DNA of 24,005 bases from Chara braunii (taxonomy: Eukaryota; Streptophyta; Charophyceae; Charales; Characeae), in the NCBI GenBank assembly GCA_003427395.1, contig BFEA01000845.1, positions 277,465 through 301,469 on the forward strand. The letters run 5' to 3'. The notes below the pieces were generated by a model, which worked only from the letters and a program-made list of their open reading frames with translations, searched no databases and was not told the origin of the DNA. The position numbers and the translations under genes are program-made. This document shows positions 8,927 through 17,738 of this stretch, one piece after another (the stretch's first letter is position 1; every line of letters begins with the position of its first letter).

Positions 8927-9664
8927 TCAACGTCGCGTGGGGATGGGAAAATAGACATTATACATGGGGGGATGTCGATGGGGGGGGTTGGGGGGGAGTG
9001 GGGGTAAGTAGTGGTTCATCCCTTCCTCTGTGATCGGAAGTTCCTCGTAGCGGATGATCCGGTGAAAGCGGGGAAACCAATCGCCGCTGTGAGGGAGGGA
9101 GGCGAGGTAGTCCGGGTAAGGGGTGGAGAAAGTGCGGAAGAGTGCCGCGCGAAACAACTCATGATGGCGACATGCGGGGATGGTTCCGGTGATTACATAG
9201 TAGACTTCTACTGCGTTACTCTGTTCCCACGCGGCGCTGAACAAAAGGACGTGCAAACAGAACGTGGGGTTTGCGCATTGAAAGGAAGGGTGGGGATGGA
9301 TGGTAACGGCGAGACGGGTGGATTAAAAGTGACGGAAGGTATTGGGAGGAAAGGGGTTGCGAGGGAAGGTGACGGGGGTAGAGATCTGGCAGAGGGTGAG
9401 GTAATCAAGGGGACAGCGGGATAATGACCGGGGACGAAGGCCGATTTCCCGCATCGGTACGTGGACGAACTGGGGGACGGGCTGGGGTGGAGGGGGAGGG
9501 GGATCGGCTCCGTCTTCGTCGTGATGCGCTCAGAGCCGCGGTTGCTGGGCCACCATCTTCGGGCTCGGGGGCTCTGGGTCCCTGGTCGGGTCATCGTCGA
9601 TGCGCAAATTCGCCTCGCTGGCGAACTCCAACTAGCTTTTCCCGGCGGCGATCTCTTCCCTTCT
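8927..9664 (-). pseudogene. Decayed continuation of the accessory ORF
   Basis: Downstream of the 267-codon acidic ORF the minus strand stays coding-like but shifts frame. One frame (9756-9208) is Pro/Ser-rich low-complexity sequence. A second (about 9256-8927) reads SAAWEQSNAVEVYYVITG, then PACRHHELFRAALFRTF and PDYLASLPHSGDWFPRFHRI, a well-composed globular sequence with aromatic residues. It has no ATG of its own. I do not recognise a family. It is probably the C-terminal part of the same accessory protein after one or two frameshifts, or a separate degraded ORF. Confidence 0.4.
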
Positions 9665-10468
9665 TCATGCCGCCTCGAGGTCTTCCGCCTCCGTGCCGGT
9701 GCGCGCCACTTCTTCCGGGAAATCCTCCCACTCCGATCCGGCTTCCTCCCCTTCATCTTCTTCTTCTACCTCCTCCTCTTCTTTAGTCTTCTCCCCTTCA
9801 CTGCACTCACTATAACTTCCTTTCTCTGACGTTTCTTCGTCGGCGTCGCCCTCTTCTTCGGTGGCTTCTTCTTCTCCTTCAAGCGCCTCCTCAGGATCTT
9901 CCTTCGGGAAGAAGACACGATCAATGATTCCGTACGGCTTCAAGTAATCATGCCGCGACGGCAGAGTGCTTTCACTCCCGGGTTCTTCCAAGCATGCAGT
10001 CCACTGAAGATACGACGCTAACGTCCACGTGATGACGTGCGGAGCCGGACTGTCGTCACTTTGCGTAACGATGTCGAGAGAGAGATCGTCAGCCAGTTGC
10101 GCGAGCGGGACGACGAGTTCTTGAGTAATTGGCTGGCGATGGCCTGGCAGCACCGATCCGAAGAGGAAACCCAGAAGATCGCCGTCCACGTCAGTTCTCC
10201 AAGCCTGGATGATCAGCAGCTCCACGTACTCAATACACTCCTGATGCTCGTCGGTCCGCGTCCACGTCACTTGCACTCGGGCCAAGCACATAGACAAATC
10301 GACAAAGGTTTCGCGCCACACCTGCCAATGCCCGGGATCAAGGAGCGGGACGGCAAGAGGCTCGAGCAGGAAAGAAAGGCGAGGATGGAGATCGGACTGC
10401 CCGAAGGTGGGGAAAAGAGAAGGGAGACCGAAGGTGGAGAGAGGAGTGAGAGGAGCGATGCGGTTCAT
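9665..10468 (-). CDS. Accessory ORF after integrase, acidic tail
   Basis: A 267-codon frame starts at a true ATG (10468-10466) and is intact, unlike the pol genes beside it. Residues 1-170 look globular, with blocks WRETFVDLSMCLARVQVTW, ECIEYVELLIIQAW and DYLKPYGIIDRVFFP. The last 95 residues are very rich in Glu and Asp (EDPEEALEGEEEATEEE and similar runs). Reading continues out of frame to about 8927. It follows integrase on the same strand, as the additional ORFs of some long plant Ty3/gypsy elements do. I recognise no catalytic motif, signal peptide or membrane segment, so env-like function is not supported. Acidic low-complexity C-termini are common in chromatin and gag-like proteins, but that is only analogy. 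Confidence 0.5.
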   Translation of the reverse strand: MNRIAPLTPLSTFGLPSLFPTFGQSDLHPRLSFLLEPLAVPLLDPGHWQVWRETFVDLSMCLARVQVTWTRTDEHQECIEYVELLIIQAWRTDVDGDLLGFLFGSVLPGHRQPITQELVVPLAQLADDLSLDIVTQSDDSPAPHVITWTLASYLQWTACLEEPGSESTLPSRHDYLKPYGIIDRVFFPKEDPEEALEGEEEATEEEGDADEETSEKGSYSECSEGEKTKEEEEVEEEDEGEEAGSEWEDFPEEVARTGTEAEDLEAA

Positions 10469-10943
10469 TGGGGGCGTTGGAAGGGGATGAGGGTGGGGAG
10501 CATGACTGCCGGCTGGTGTGGAGAGGTGCGAATTCCCTCGAAGTTAGTCCCGAACGTCGGGACTAGATTGTTCCCTGGACGCGCAAGAACGTGATGCCAC
10601 TCAGCTGACAACTGCTGCGTCCACTCTCGTAAAGAGGTCAAGATCGCGGTATGCCGAAGTGGGCTGACCGCGCTGATGTCGCTACTGAAGGCAGCGACCG
10701 TGGTGACGTGGCTCGTCCCTGGAGCTGCCCGTCGATGAAATCCCACCACCTCCGCCAATACTACTGCCTGCAGACTCCCGGCGAGTCGGAACGCAGCGAC
10801 AACACACACTCCCTCCGTGCAGAAGAAGTGCGCCAATCTTCACAGATCAGGACTGAGCCGCGGATGACGAACTTGTCGGATCTCAGAGATGTAGCCACGT
10901 GGCTGCAGCAGATGATTGCCAAGAGTTTGCTCCGTGATGAAAC
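10469..10943 (-). other. Spacer between integrase and accessory ORF
   Basis: About 475 bp. A minus-strand frame (10836-10465) is open, including GNNLVPTFGTNFEG near 10580-10540, but it shows no recognisable domain. It may be the leader of the accessory ORF or the decayed end of pol. Near 10548-10572 the plus strand contains GTCCCGAACGTCGGGAC, a short perfect-looking palindrome. Confidence 0.4.
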
Positions 10944-12374
10944 TCATGGCGAGGACGGGGAAGAAGACGAGGGATGGGAATAGGAGGGGGAGGACGAGGC
11001 GAGAGCTAGATCATCGTCGTCCTCTTCTTCAGCAAACGAGGGAAACGGGGGGAGATCAGAGGGAGGGAGGGGACGGATGTAACAGGTACGTCGGACAATG
11101 GGGACAAAGCTATGGCTGGCGCTCGCCTCGGGCGCGATGCGCACCCTGTTAGCACCGTTGGGTCCGAGTTCGACAACGCGGAAACAGCCAGAGAATTTGG
11201 GAGCGAGTTTCCGGTCGCGTGCACATTTATGTACCTGCACCAGGTCCCCTAATTTATATTGATGTTGGGGACCAACGTTTCCATTTCGGGCCTCGTAGCT
11301 ACGGACTTGCCTTCCGTGGGCTAAATCGGTCATTTTCTGTCTCTTTCGGGCTAGCTTCGGGACGGCCCTTTCCATTAAATCGGCATACCTTTTGGCCTTG
11401 GCCTTAAGAGCGGCACGCGTGTTTCTACCCCCTGCTTCGGCAATTTCCGAGTTACCCCAGTAATCGACGCATGGGAGGCTATTGGTGTGAAGCTGAAAGG
11501 GGGTGAACCCCGTGGATTCGTGAGGGGTGGCCCGGTGAGTCCCGACGATTTGATATATGATCTCGGGCCAAGGACGCGTGTCACGGGCCGCTAGATTTCT
11601 ACAAAGGGCAGTCTTAATCATGCGATTGGCATTTTCGACCAACCCGTTCGACTTAGAAACGTGGGGTGCCGTGTGCCGAAGCGTAATGCCTCGTCGTGCG
11701 AGTAATTCCTCTACCTCGCCTTTGAATTCGGACCCATTGTCGGTTAGGATCTCTTCCGTATCAGGTGGGTATAGAGAAACCGATCGATGTACATGGCTAT
11801 CTCTGCAGCCTTGCGGGTCTTGCAGGGGTATACCTCGATGTATTTGGAAAAATGGTCTATTAAAACTAAAAGGATGGAATATTCGCAAGGGTTTGGGTCA
11901 GGTGGCACGTCGATATCTGTTGTGTCTATACTGACTCGCTGGAAAGGGCGCTCTACTTTTGTCGGTACTATCGTGTTTGGTCCCTGTATTGGGGCACGAT
12001 CGGCGGCACAGACCAGACAGTTGGCGACTACGTATCTGACATCGTCCCGTATATTAGACCAGAACCATCGATTCTGATCTATAGTTGCCTCCGTGACACG
12101 TATCGCGAAGTGAGCGGCCTGCTCTTCATGGGCAGATCGAGTCCAATCATATCTCTGGAATGGATGAGGAACCGCTAGTTTTACGCTTTTTTAGGTGACC
12201 GTTGATCCATCGGTAATCCTTAGATCTCTCAGTATCCCAACATCTGTCGTGCTTAGTGAGATGATCCAATGGTAGACCAGCCAACTTAGCTAATAGGATT
12301 TTATCCGTCCAGACCTCTACTCGTCGGTATTTCTCGTCATACTCGAGGCCGTCCGTACGGGCAGCCTCGAATCA
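10944..12374 (-). pseudogene. Ty3/gypsy integrase, frameshifted
   Basis: Inserts the element's cDNA into the host genome. Reading right to left, the zinc-binding HHCC module is AHEEQAAHF then NCLVCAA (H-x5-H-x30-C-x2-C). The catalytic core has first Asp in SIDTTDID (codon 11926-11924), second Asp in LTDNGSEF (11741-11739) and Glu in GLVENANR (11636-11634), with 34 residues between the last two where 35 is usual. A C-terminal domain follows with GDLVQVHK and APKFSGCFRVVEL, and an acidic, Ser-rich tail ends at 10944. One frameshift lies in the A-run near 12186-12192 and another near 11757-11770, so the product is broken. The upstream linker RTDGLEYDEKYRR joins it to the Cys-rich segment in frame apart from a TGA at 12374-12372. 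Confidence 0.88.
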
Positions 12375-12659
12375 AACCTCCGTAGGCAGTTTGTTCGTTC
12401 TACACAGAGGGCATTTTCATTCCCTACTATTTGTTCGGTATCGGACGCATGCCTTGTATGCACGATTGACACACGTGGCACAGTTCACCCATTCAACGAA
12501 TCCGGTCTCAAAAGGATGACAATTCAGCCCATATACCTGTGTAATACACGTGCAAAAATAGCAGAATCTGTCGGGAAGGGTGGCGAAGAAGGCCGACGAG
12601 GCGAAAGGGTATGAATCAGCAGGGGAAAAAGGGGTTGCAGAGACTGGTGGGGTAGCCAT
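12375..12659 (-). pseudogene. Cys-rich segment between RNase H and integrase
   Basis: From an ATG at 12659-12657 (MATPPVSATPFSP) the frame gives FCYFCTC, GLNCHPF, VNCATC, YKACVRY and, past a TGA at 12419-12417, KCPLCRTNKLP. The pattern C-x2-C ... C-x-H ... C-x2-C ... C ... C-x2-C resembles a RING or treble-clef zinc-binding fold, but the gap from His to the next Cys pair is too long for a standard RING. It lies in a different frame from RNase H, either through a frameshift or because it starts a second ORF. Most Ty3/gypsy pol proteins have only a short linker here, so this looks like a lineage-specific addition. Metal binding is inferred from spacing alone. Confidence 0.5.
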
Positions 12660-12727
12660 AATGAGAGGGGAGGAGAGAGAGAGAGTGAGCAGGGCTGCAA
12701 AGAGGGCAGAGCGAAGCTCCGTGTTAC

Positions 12728-13210
12728 TCACTCCTTCGACATAATTTCCACTTGTCTGTACCGCGGTCCGCTTTCCTCCTCCGGCTCGTTCCACGGAATG
12801 ACCTCCTCACTCTTGAGGACCTTCTTGGGTCGGTGCAATCGTGTCAACCCGTCAGCATTCCCGTGTCTCTCGTGCTTCCGATGACGAATGTCGAAGTCCA
12901 TGCTCTGTAGCACTGGTGCCCATCTCCCGATCATGCCCGAGTAATCCTTAGATTTCTTCAGGGCTAATAATGGCTCATGATCGGTGACCTGTGTGAACTT
13001 CGGTCTATACAAATAGGCTCGAAAGTCACTGATTCCCCATAGAGCCGCATAGCATTCTCCTGTCGGGGCGGCGTAATTGCGCTTGCAGGCAGGCACCGAT
13101 TTAGACGCGTATTCCACTACTCATTCGAGTCCGCCAGGTCCCACCTGGGCCAGGATCGCTGAGATTGCCTCCGGCTGCCAGTCCGTGATAAGGACAAAAG
13201 GCTTTGCAGG
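12728..13210 (-). pseudogene. Ty3/gypsy RNase H domain
   Basis: Degrades the RNA of RNA-DNA hybrids during reverse transcription. From about 13210 the frame reads AKPFVLITDWQPEAISAIL (first Asp), then a TGA at 13123-13121, then VEYASKSVPA, PTGECYAALWGI (Glu), FTQVTDHEPLLALK (Asp), RWAPVLQSMDFDI and HGNADGLTRL (last Asp). All four acidic residues of the RNase H site are present. It ends EIMSKE with a TGA at about 12728. It is the direct continuation of the reverse transcriptase at 15437-17095 but is now separated from it by the composite insertion. Confidence 0.87.
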
Positions 13211-13359
13211 CTGTGCGCGTTCATAGAACGCGGGTTTTGCGTTCAGGTTTTGAATGCGCTGAATGCGCGTTCACTGAACGCCGGTAAACGCGAGTGACGC
13301 GTTTGCGCAGGGGCGTGTGCGGGGTGGGGGGGGGCTTTGGGCAGTGTGGGGAGTGGGGG

Positions 13360-13696
13360 NNNNNNNNNNNNNNNNNNNNNNNNNNNNNNNNNNNNNNNNN
13401 NNNNNNNNNNNNNNNNNNNNNNNNNNNNNNNNNNNNNNNNNNNNNNNNNNNNNNNNNNNNNNNNNNNNNNNNNNNNNNNNNNNNNNNNNNNNNNNNNNNN
13501 NNNNNNNNNNNNNNNNNNNNNNNNNNNNNNNNNNNNNNNNNNNNNNNNNNNNNNNNNNNNNNNNNNNNNNNNNNNNNNNNNNNNNNNNNNNNNNNNNNNN
13601 NNNNNNNNNNNNNNNNNNNNNNNNNNNNNNNNNNNNNNNNNNNNNNNNNNNNNNNNNNNNNNNNNNNNNNNNNNNNNNNNNNNNNNNNNNNNNNNN
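13360..13696. other. Assembly gap of 337 N
   Basis: Unresolved bases between a G-rich stretch and an A-run. ORFs drawn through it are meaningless. The same flanks in the copy near 23331-23400 are only about 55 bp apart. Confidence 0.99.
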
Positions 13697-13919
13697 AAAA
13701 AAAAAAAAAAAGTGTATGTGTGAAATTGTGCGTGTGTGTGTGTGTGAAATGCGTCTGTGGAACCTGCGGGCAGTTGAAGTCCCGCCGTGGTGACCAGGTA
13801 TAGTAGCCTTGGTGTGCTATGTGAACGGAGTGTGCGTGTGTTGCTAGGTCCGCAAGGACACTACAACCCTGGGGGTGGGCTGGATCTCACTACCGGTATG
13901 GATCCAGTTTATATAACAC

Positions 13920-13992
13920 CTCCAAGGGTTGTAGTGGTTACGAGACTTCTTTCGTGTGGCAGAGGGTGCCGGTTCAAGACCTGATGCCCATA
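13920..13992 (+). ncRNA. tRNA-like (SINE-type) Pol III promoter, unit 1
   Basis: TGTAGTGGTTA at 13930-13940 resembles the tRNA A box. GGTTCAAGACC at 13971-13981 resembles the B box. They are 41 bases apart start to start, the same as I count in a plant-type tRNA-Val. The middle folds as a weak anticodon arm (CTTCT/GGCAG with one mismatch) with loop TTCGTGT, giving CGT at the anticodon. Acceptor and D stems do not pair well, so this is not a working tRNA. It is best explained as the tRNA-related head of a SINE or another Pol III unit. TATATAA lies just upstream at 13910-13916. Confidence 0.5.
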
Positions 13993-14262
13993 AAATCCCG
14001 TTGGAATCCAACTGTGAAATGCGCCTGTGGAACCTGCGGGCAGTTGAAGTCCCGCCGTGGTGACCAGGTATAGTAGCCTTGGTGTGCTATGTGAACGGAG
14101 TGTGCGNTGCGGGCAGTTGAAGTCCCGCCGTGGTGACCAGGTATAGTAGCCTTGGTGTGCTATGTGAACGGAGTGTGCGTGTGTTGCTGAGTCCGCAAGG
14201 ACACTACAGCCCTAGGGGTGGGCTGGATATCACTACCGGTATGGATTAAATTTATATAACAC

Positions 14263-14335
14263 CTCCAAGGGTTGTACTGGTTACGAGACTTCGTTCCTGT
14301 GGCAAAGGGTGCCGGCTCAAGACCTGATGCCCGTA
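14263..14335 (+). ncRNA. tRNA-like (SINE-type) Pol III promoter, unit 2
   Basis: Second copy of the same tRNA-like stretch, with TGTACTGGTTA at 14273-14283 and GGCTCAAGACC at 14314-14324, again 41 bases apart. TATATAA is at 14253-14259. Both boxes have one change from unit 1, so the first copy is nearer the tRNA consensus. Confidence 0.45.
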
Positions 14336-14393
14336 AAATCCCGTTGGAATCCAACTGTGTGTGAATGTGTGTGTGTGTATGTGTGAAGGATCC

Positions 14394-15192
14394 TTTTTTT
14401 TTTCTTTTTGAGGCGGGCGGGGGAATCCCCCTAACACGACTCAGACGACCCATGCAGGCTATCTGAAGGGTCCTCGCAGCCATGTACCGCAGGCCCCCCC
14501 ACCAAAATCAAGCCAGGCATTGAATATGAAGTAGAGCTCGAGATGGCTGAATATATACTGAAGATTCGACTTCAGGTTTGCGTTTCAGCAGTTATGGGTT
14601 GCTCATGTAGCTAGGGCCTACTGGTCTCTGCACGTGACTCTTAGGGTTTGGCTCCACTACTCACCAAATATGCAAAACTAGAATGAATCTTCTGCAGAAC
14701 ATGGAATAATACGTCGCCATATGTTGTCTTTTTTCTTGTTTTTTTTTTTTTTTTTCCTTCTTATTTTTCTTTTTTTTCGTTTATCTTTTTTTCTGGTTTT
14801 TCTTTTCTCAAGAATACGTGCAGTGGCCCTAAGGGTCTGTACTCACCACATGCACAAAAGACAAAACATATGGCGGCGTATTATTCCGTGTTCTGCAGAA
14901 GATTCATTCTAGTTTTGCACATTTGGTGAGTAGTGCAGCCAAGCCCTAAGAGTCACGTGCAGAGATCAGCAGGCCCTAGCTGCGTGAGCATCCCATAACT
15001 ATTGAAACACAGACCTGAAGTCGAATCTTGAGTATATGTTCGGCCAGCTCGAGCTCTATTTCATATTCACTGCCTGCCTTGATTTTGGTGGGGGGGTCTG
15101 CGCTACATGGCTGCGAGGACCCTTCAGATAGCCTGCATGGGAAGTCTGAGTCGTGTTCGGGGATTCCCCCGCCCGCTCCAAAAAAAAAAAAA
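14394..15192. repeat. Long inverted repeat, ~340-bp arms
   Basis: Left arm 14394-14730 and right arm about 14862-15192 are reverse complements at roughly 90% by eye, from TTTTTTTGNGGCGGGCGGGG at the outside to CATATG at the inside. A 130-bp T-rich spacer separates them and contains a further diverged piece of the arm (ACGTGCAGTGGCCCTAAGGGTCTG). This is a foldback-type structure, or two copies of one repeat inserted head to head. A third arm copy lies at 23465-23890. A transcript would form a long double-stranded RNA. There is no coding potential. Confidence 0.85.
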
Positions 15193-15436
15193 GAGCTTTC
15201 ACCTTAAATCACCTATGGTAGGCGGGGTAGTAGGCCTCGAGGGGGGTGTTTTTTTTGCACTTTCGGGGTTCCTTGAACGAGGCCCACCACCTCGTCGTCC
15301 GTAACGCGCGCGCGCCCCCTGAGGTTGCGTTCAATTTTTTCGTGCCACGTGGCGCGCAGCGCGTTTGAACGCGATTGAACGTGGTCCCGAGGGGTATGAA
15401 CGTGCGCGTTTGAACGTGAACGCGCGTTCAGCGCGT

Positions 15437-17095
15437 TCAGTCGGTTACAAAGTTCGCAGGATCCGGTCTTATAAGGACTGAAGCCGAAATAAGAGCTGCC
15501 TTGAGCTTCGAAAACGCTTGATCACACTTTGGCGTCCAGATCAACGACTGATCCTTTTTCAGCAGATTCGTGAGGGGATCCGAAATAGCCGCGAAGCCCT
15601 TGATAAATCTTCGGTAGTACGAGGCCAGGCCCAGAAAGGCGCGAACTTGCGTGATAGTCATGGGCACAGGCGCGTCTCTCACAACTGCCACCTTTTGCGG
15701 TTCCGGTCTGAGTCCCTGGTCCGTCACCACGTGTCCCAAGAAGGAAATGGTGGGGAGAAAGAACTGGCATTTCTCCAGCGCCACCTTGAAACCGGCATCC
15801 CTTAGTGCATTCAACGTCCATTCGATGTGCTGCTCATGCCCCTCGTAAGAACTCGAATACACTAGAATATCATCCATGTACACGATCACGCAATAGTTGA
15901 TGATACTCTGCGCCAGACGTGTCTTCCGCACAAAGTTATGAAAAACCATGTTCATGGCTCGCTGAAAGGTTGCGGGGGCATTGCAAATGCCCATTGGACA
16001 TCGAACCCATTGCCAGGTACCTTCAAACAACACAAACGTTGTTTTCGGACGATCCTCCTCTCGAACAAGCAGAAGGTGAAACCCATGTCGAACATCAAAC
16101 TTACTGAACAATCGAGCACTCCCAATCGCATCCAACAGCTCATCAATCCGGGGAAGGGGGTACACATCTTTGATCGTGATATCGTTTAGTTTCCGATAAT
16201 TGATGCATATGCGAATCCCTCCGGCCTTCTTGGTCACGATTACCACAGGAAACGACCACGGTCCTATAGCGGGTTCGATCCATCCATTAGCTTCGAATTC
16301 CTTGATCCGCTGAAACGCGGCCGCCCGTTGGGTTGGCGAGTATCGGTAAGGAACGCAGCTAATGGGTGGATGATCCCCCGTAAGGATAGCATGCTCAATC
16401 ACGTTGGACAGTCCGATATCTTTATCGCGCACAATTAATACCTCCACGTACCCGTTTAAGACATCAATCAACGATTTTCGAAATTCCAAGGGGACGTGAT
16501 TCGGTAGGGTGACTGTTGGTTGGTCAGGTATCTCCAGGGGTATGTCGATCCAATCAGCAGGCCGATTCCGTTGGTCATGGACACTAGAGAAAATGGAACT
16601 ACTAGTGCGGACAGAAAATACAGTCGCAATCATCTGGGATTCAGCAGGGCTAATCATCTCGGTCTCTCTAACTTCGGTGTCAGTCTCCGAATCAGTCGTG
16701 GTTTCTTCCACGGTTAGTCCTGTTAAATCGGCCATTTCCTGCATCAGATTCGGCACATCGTCGACAGGAGCTTTGGCTTCTTGTTTAATCAGAGCGATGG
16801 TCGCTCCTGTCGTAAGCAGTGACCTTGGAGGGGAAACAAAAACATTCAGGTATTGTTTCGCCTGTTGATAGCGTGCTCGAAGGGAAAGTGTTCCCTCGTA
16901 CAAGGTGCGAGAGGGTTCCAAATCGTCTGCCAAGTCAGATATTTGCAAGATGGGTTCTCCGAGAAAGGTCGAAGGACTGACCTGGTTTACCATAGTCGCG
17001 ATCGTGTTGTCTTCCAGACTCAAGTGGAAGGTTGGGGCGACTCTGGGAACCATCCAAAATTCCTCGGGGGTTTCGTGCTCGAAAAGCTCGACCAA
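15437..17095 (-). pseudogene. Ty3/gypsy reverse transcriptase, 552-codon frame
   Basis: Copies element RNA into DNA. The frame is open for 552 codons, numbered from 17095, which is not a real start because it continues from protease after a frameshift. Residues 1-250 are a linker and the protease-RT connection. RT proper includes EFEANGWIEPA, RICINYRKLND, LFSKFDVRHGFH (first catalytic Asp 334, codon 16096-16094), CPMGICNAPATFQRAMN, YMDDILVYS (406-409, codons 15880-15869) and FLGHVVTDQGLRPEPQKV. The connection region AFLGLASYYRRFIKGFA, typical of Ty3/gypsy, follows. All three polymerase Asp residues are present. The frame ends in the composite insertion at 15437, so RT is cut off from its RNase H. 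Confidence 0.93.
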
Positions 17096-17738
17096 GTGTT
17101 TCCATTCATCTCACTAGGCATCTCTTCCTCACACTCCTGCTCTTCGATTCCGCGACTGTTATTCAGGGATGAAGATTCCTCGTGATCGAGACCTTGAATC
17201 ATCCCTATCCGAGCAGGATTATGATTTCTTTTTACTGTTCGGGTTAAAATCCGCAACGGAACTGTCTGAGGCTTGCCTCCTGTTTGCGTGAGCACCAACT
17301 GCTTGGAATCAAAATCCATGCGGGCACCTACCGCCATTGCCCAAGGCAGTCCCAACAACACTGAATATGAGTGCACATCTATGATTAAAGCGTTAACGAG
17401 GACGTGTACTCGCCAGAGACGTAATGGTCCTTGCCAGATTGAGGGAGAATCGAGTTGAGTCGTCCTGTCCTTTTCACTGTATCTAATGATATAGCGACCG
17501 CAGACGAGCCGGTATCAATGAGAGCGTTAAAAGGTTTGCCCCATACTTCACAATCACATTCCGCACGTTTCCACAACACTGGTCGAGCTCGTAGAAAATG
17601 ATCTTTCTCAGCTAAAGAAATCTTGGCTACTCGCGCTACTTCGGGTTCACCAACTTCGGGTTCAGGCGGTGCAACATACTTCGCTCCTTCTTCCTTCTTC
17701 TTTTTCAACATTCGTTGTATGCGCTGGTATGTAAAGCG
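17020..17738 (-). pseudogene. Retroelement aspartic protease, frameshifted
   Basis: Cuts the gag-pol polyprotein. The frame from 17738 begins RFTYQRIQR and MLKKKKEEGAKY, then gives FNALIDTGSSAVAIS, in which DTGS is the aspartic protease active site (Asp codon 17516-17514). It ends at 17385. A second frame takes over near 17390 with the C-terminal half, DVHSYSVLLGLPWAMAVGA, containing the hydrophobic-hydrophobic-Gly pattern of the retropepsin fold, then ARMDFDSKQLVLTQ. That frame ends at 17020, and near 17095 the reading passes to the RT frame. There are thus two frameshifts. An in-frame TAG at 17741-17739 separates it from gag. Confidence 0.85.

Larger units (their letters stand above)
13745..14355 (+). 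repeat. Two tandem ~270-bp units with tRNA-like ends
   Basis: Unit 1 (13745-14014) and unit 2 (14015 to about 14355) share the sequence TGTGAAATGCG(T/C)CTGTGGAACC through to CCCGTTGGAATCCAAC. Unit 2 is lengthened by a 72-bp repeat around an N at 14107 (14035-14106 equals 14108-14179), which is an assembly artefact. Each unit ends with TATATAA followed by a tRNA-like stretch. A (GT)n tract and then a T-run follow unit 2, which could stop RNA polymerase III. Confidence 0.75.
13211..15440. mobile_element. Composite insertion splitting RT from RNase H
   Basis: About 2.2 kb, including the gap, lies between RT (ending ...PDPANFVTD at 15437) and RNase H (starting ...AKPFVLITD). Both ends are rich in CGCGTTCA and TGAACGCG motifs, pointing inwards from each side (13215-13310 and 15310-15440). 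Inside are a G-rich stretch, the N gap, a (GT)n tract, two tRNA-like units and a long inverted repeat. The retroelement sequence is partly repeated at the junctions: CAGTCCGTGATAAGG...TTTGCAGG on the left against CAGTCGGTTACAAAGTTCGCAGG on the right. The match is imperfect, so it is not a clean target duplication. It could mean a join of two different element copies at the gap. No transposase is encoded. Confidence 0.6.

Noticed and set aside
9208-9756. Pro/Ser-rich 182-codon ORF as an independent gene
   Set aside because: It overlaps the acidic ORF in another frame, has low-complexity composition and is probably a frame shadow or frameshifted tail.
13294-13803. Plus-strand ORFs of 128-169 codons
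   Set aside because: They are made almost entirely of N from the assembly gap.
13920-14335. Functional tRNA-Thr (CGT) genes
   Set aside because: A/B boxes and anticodon-like loop are present, but acceptor and D stems do not pair, so a tRNA-derived repeat is likelier.
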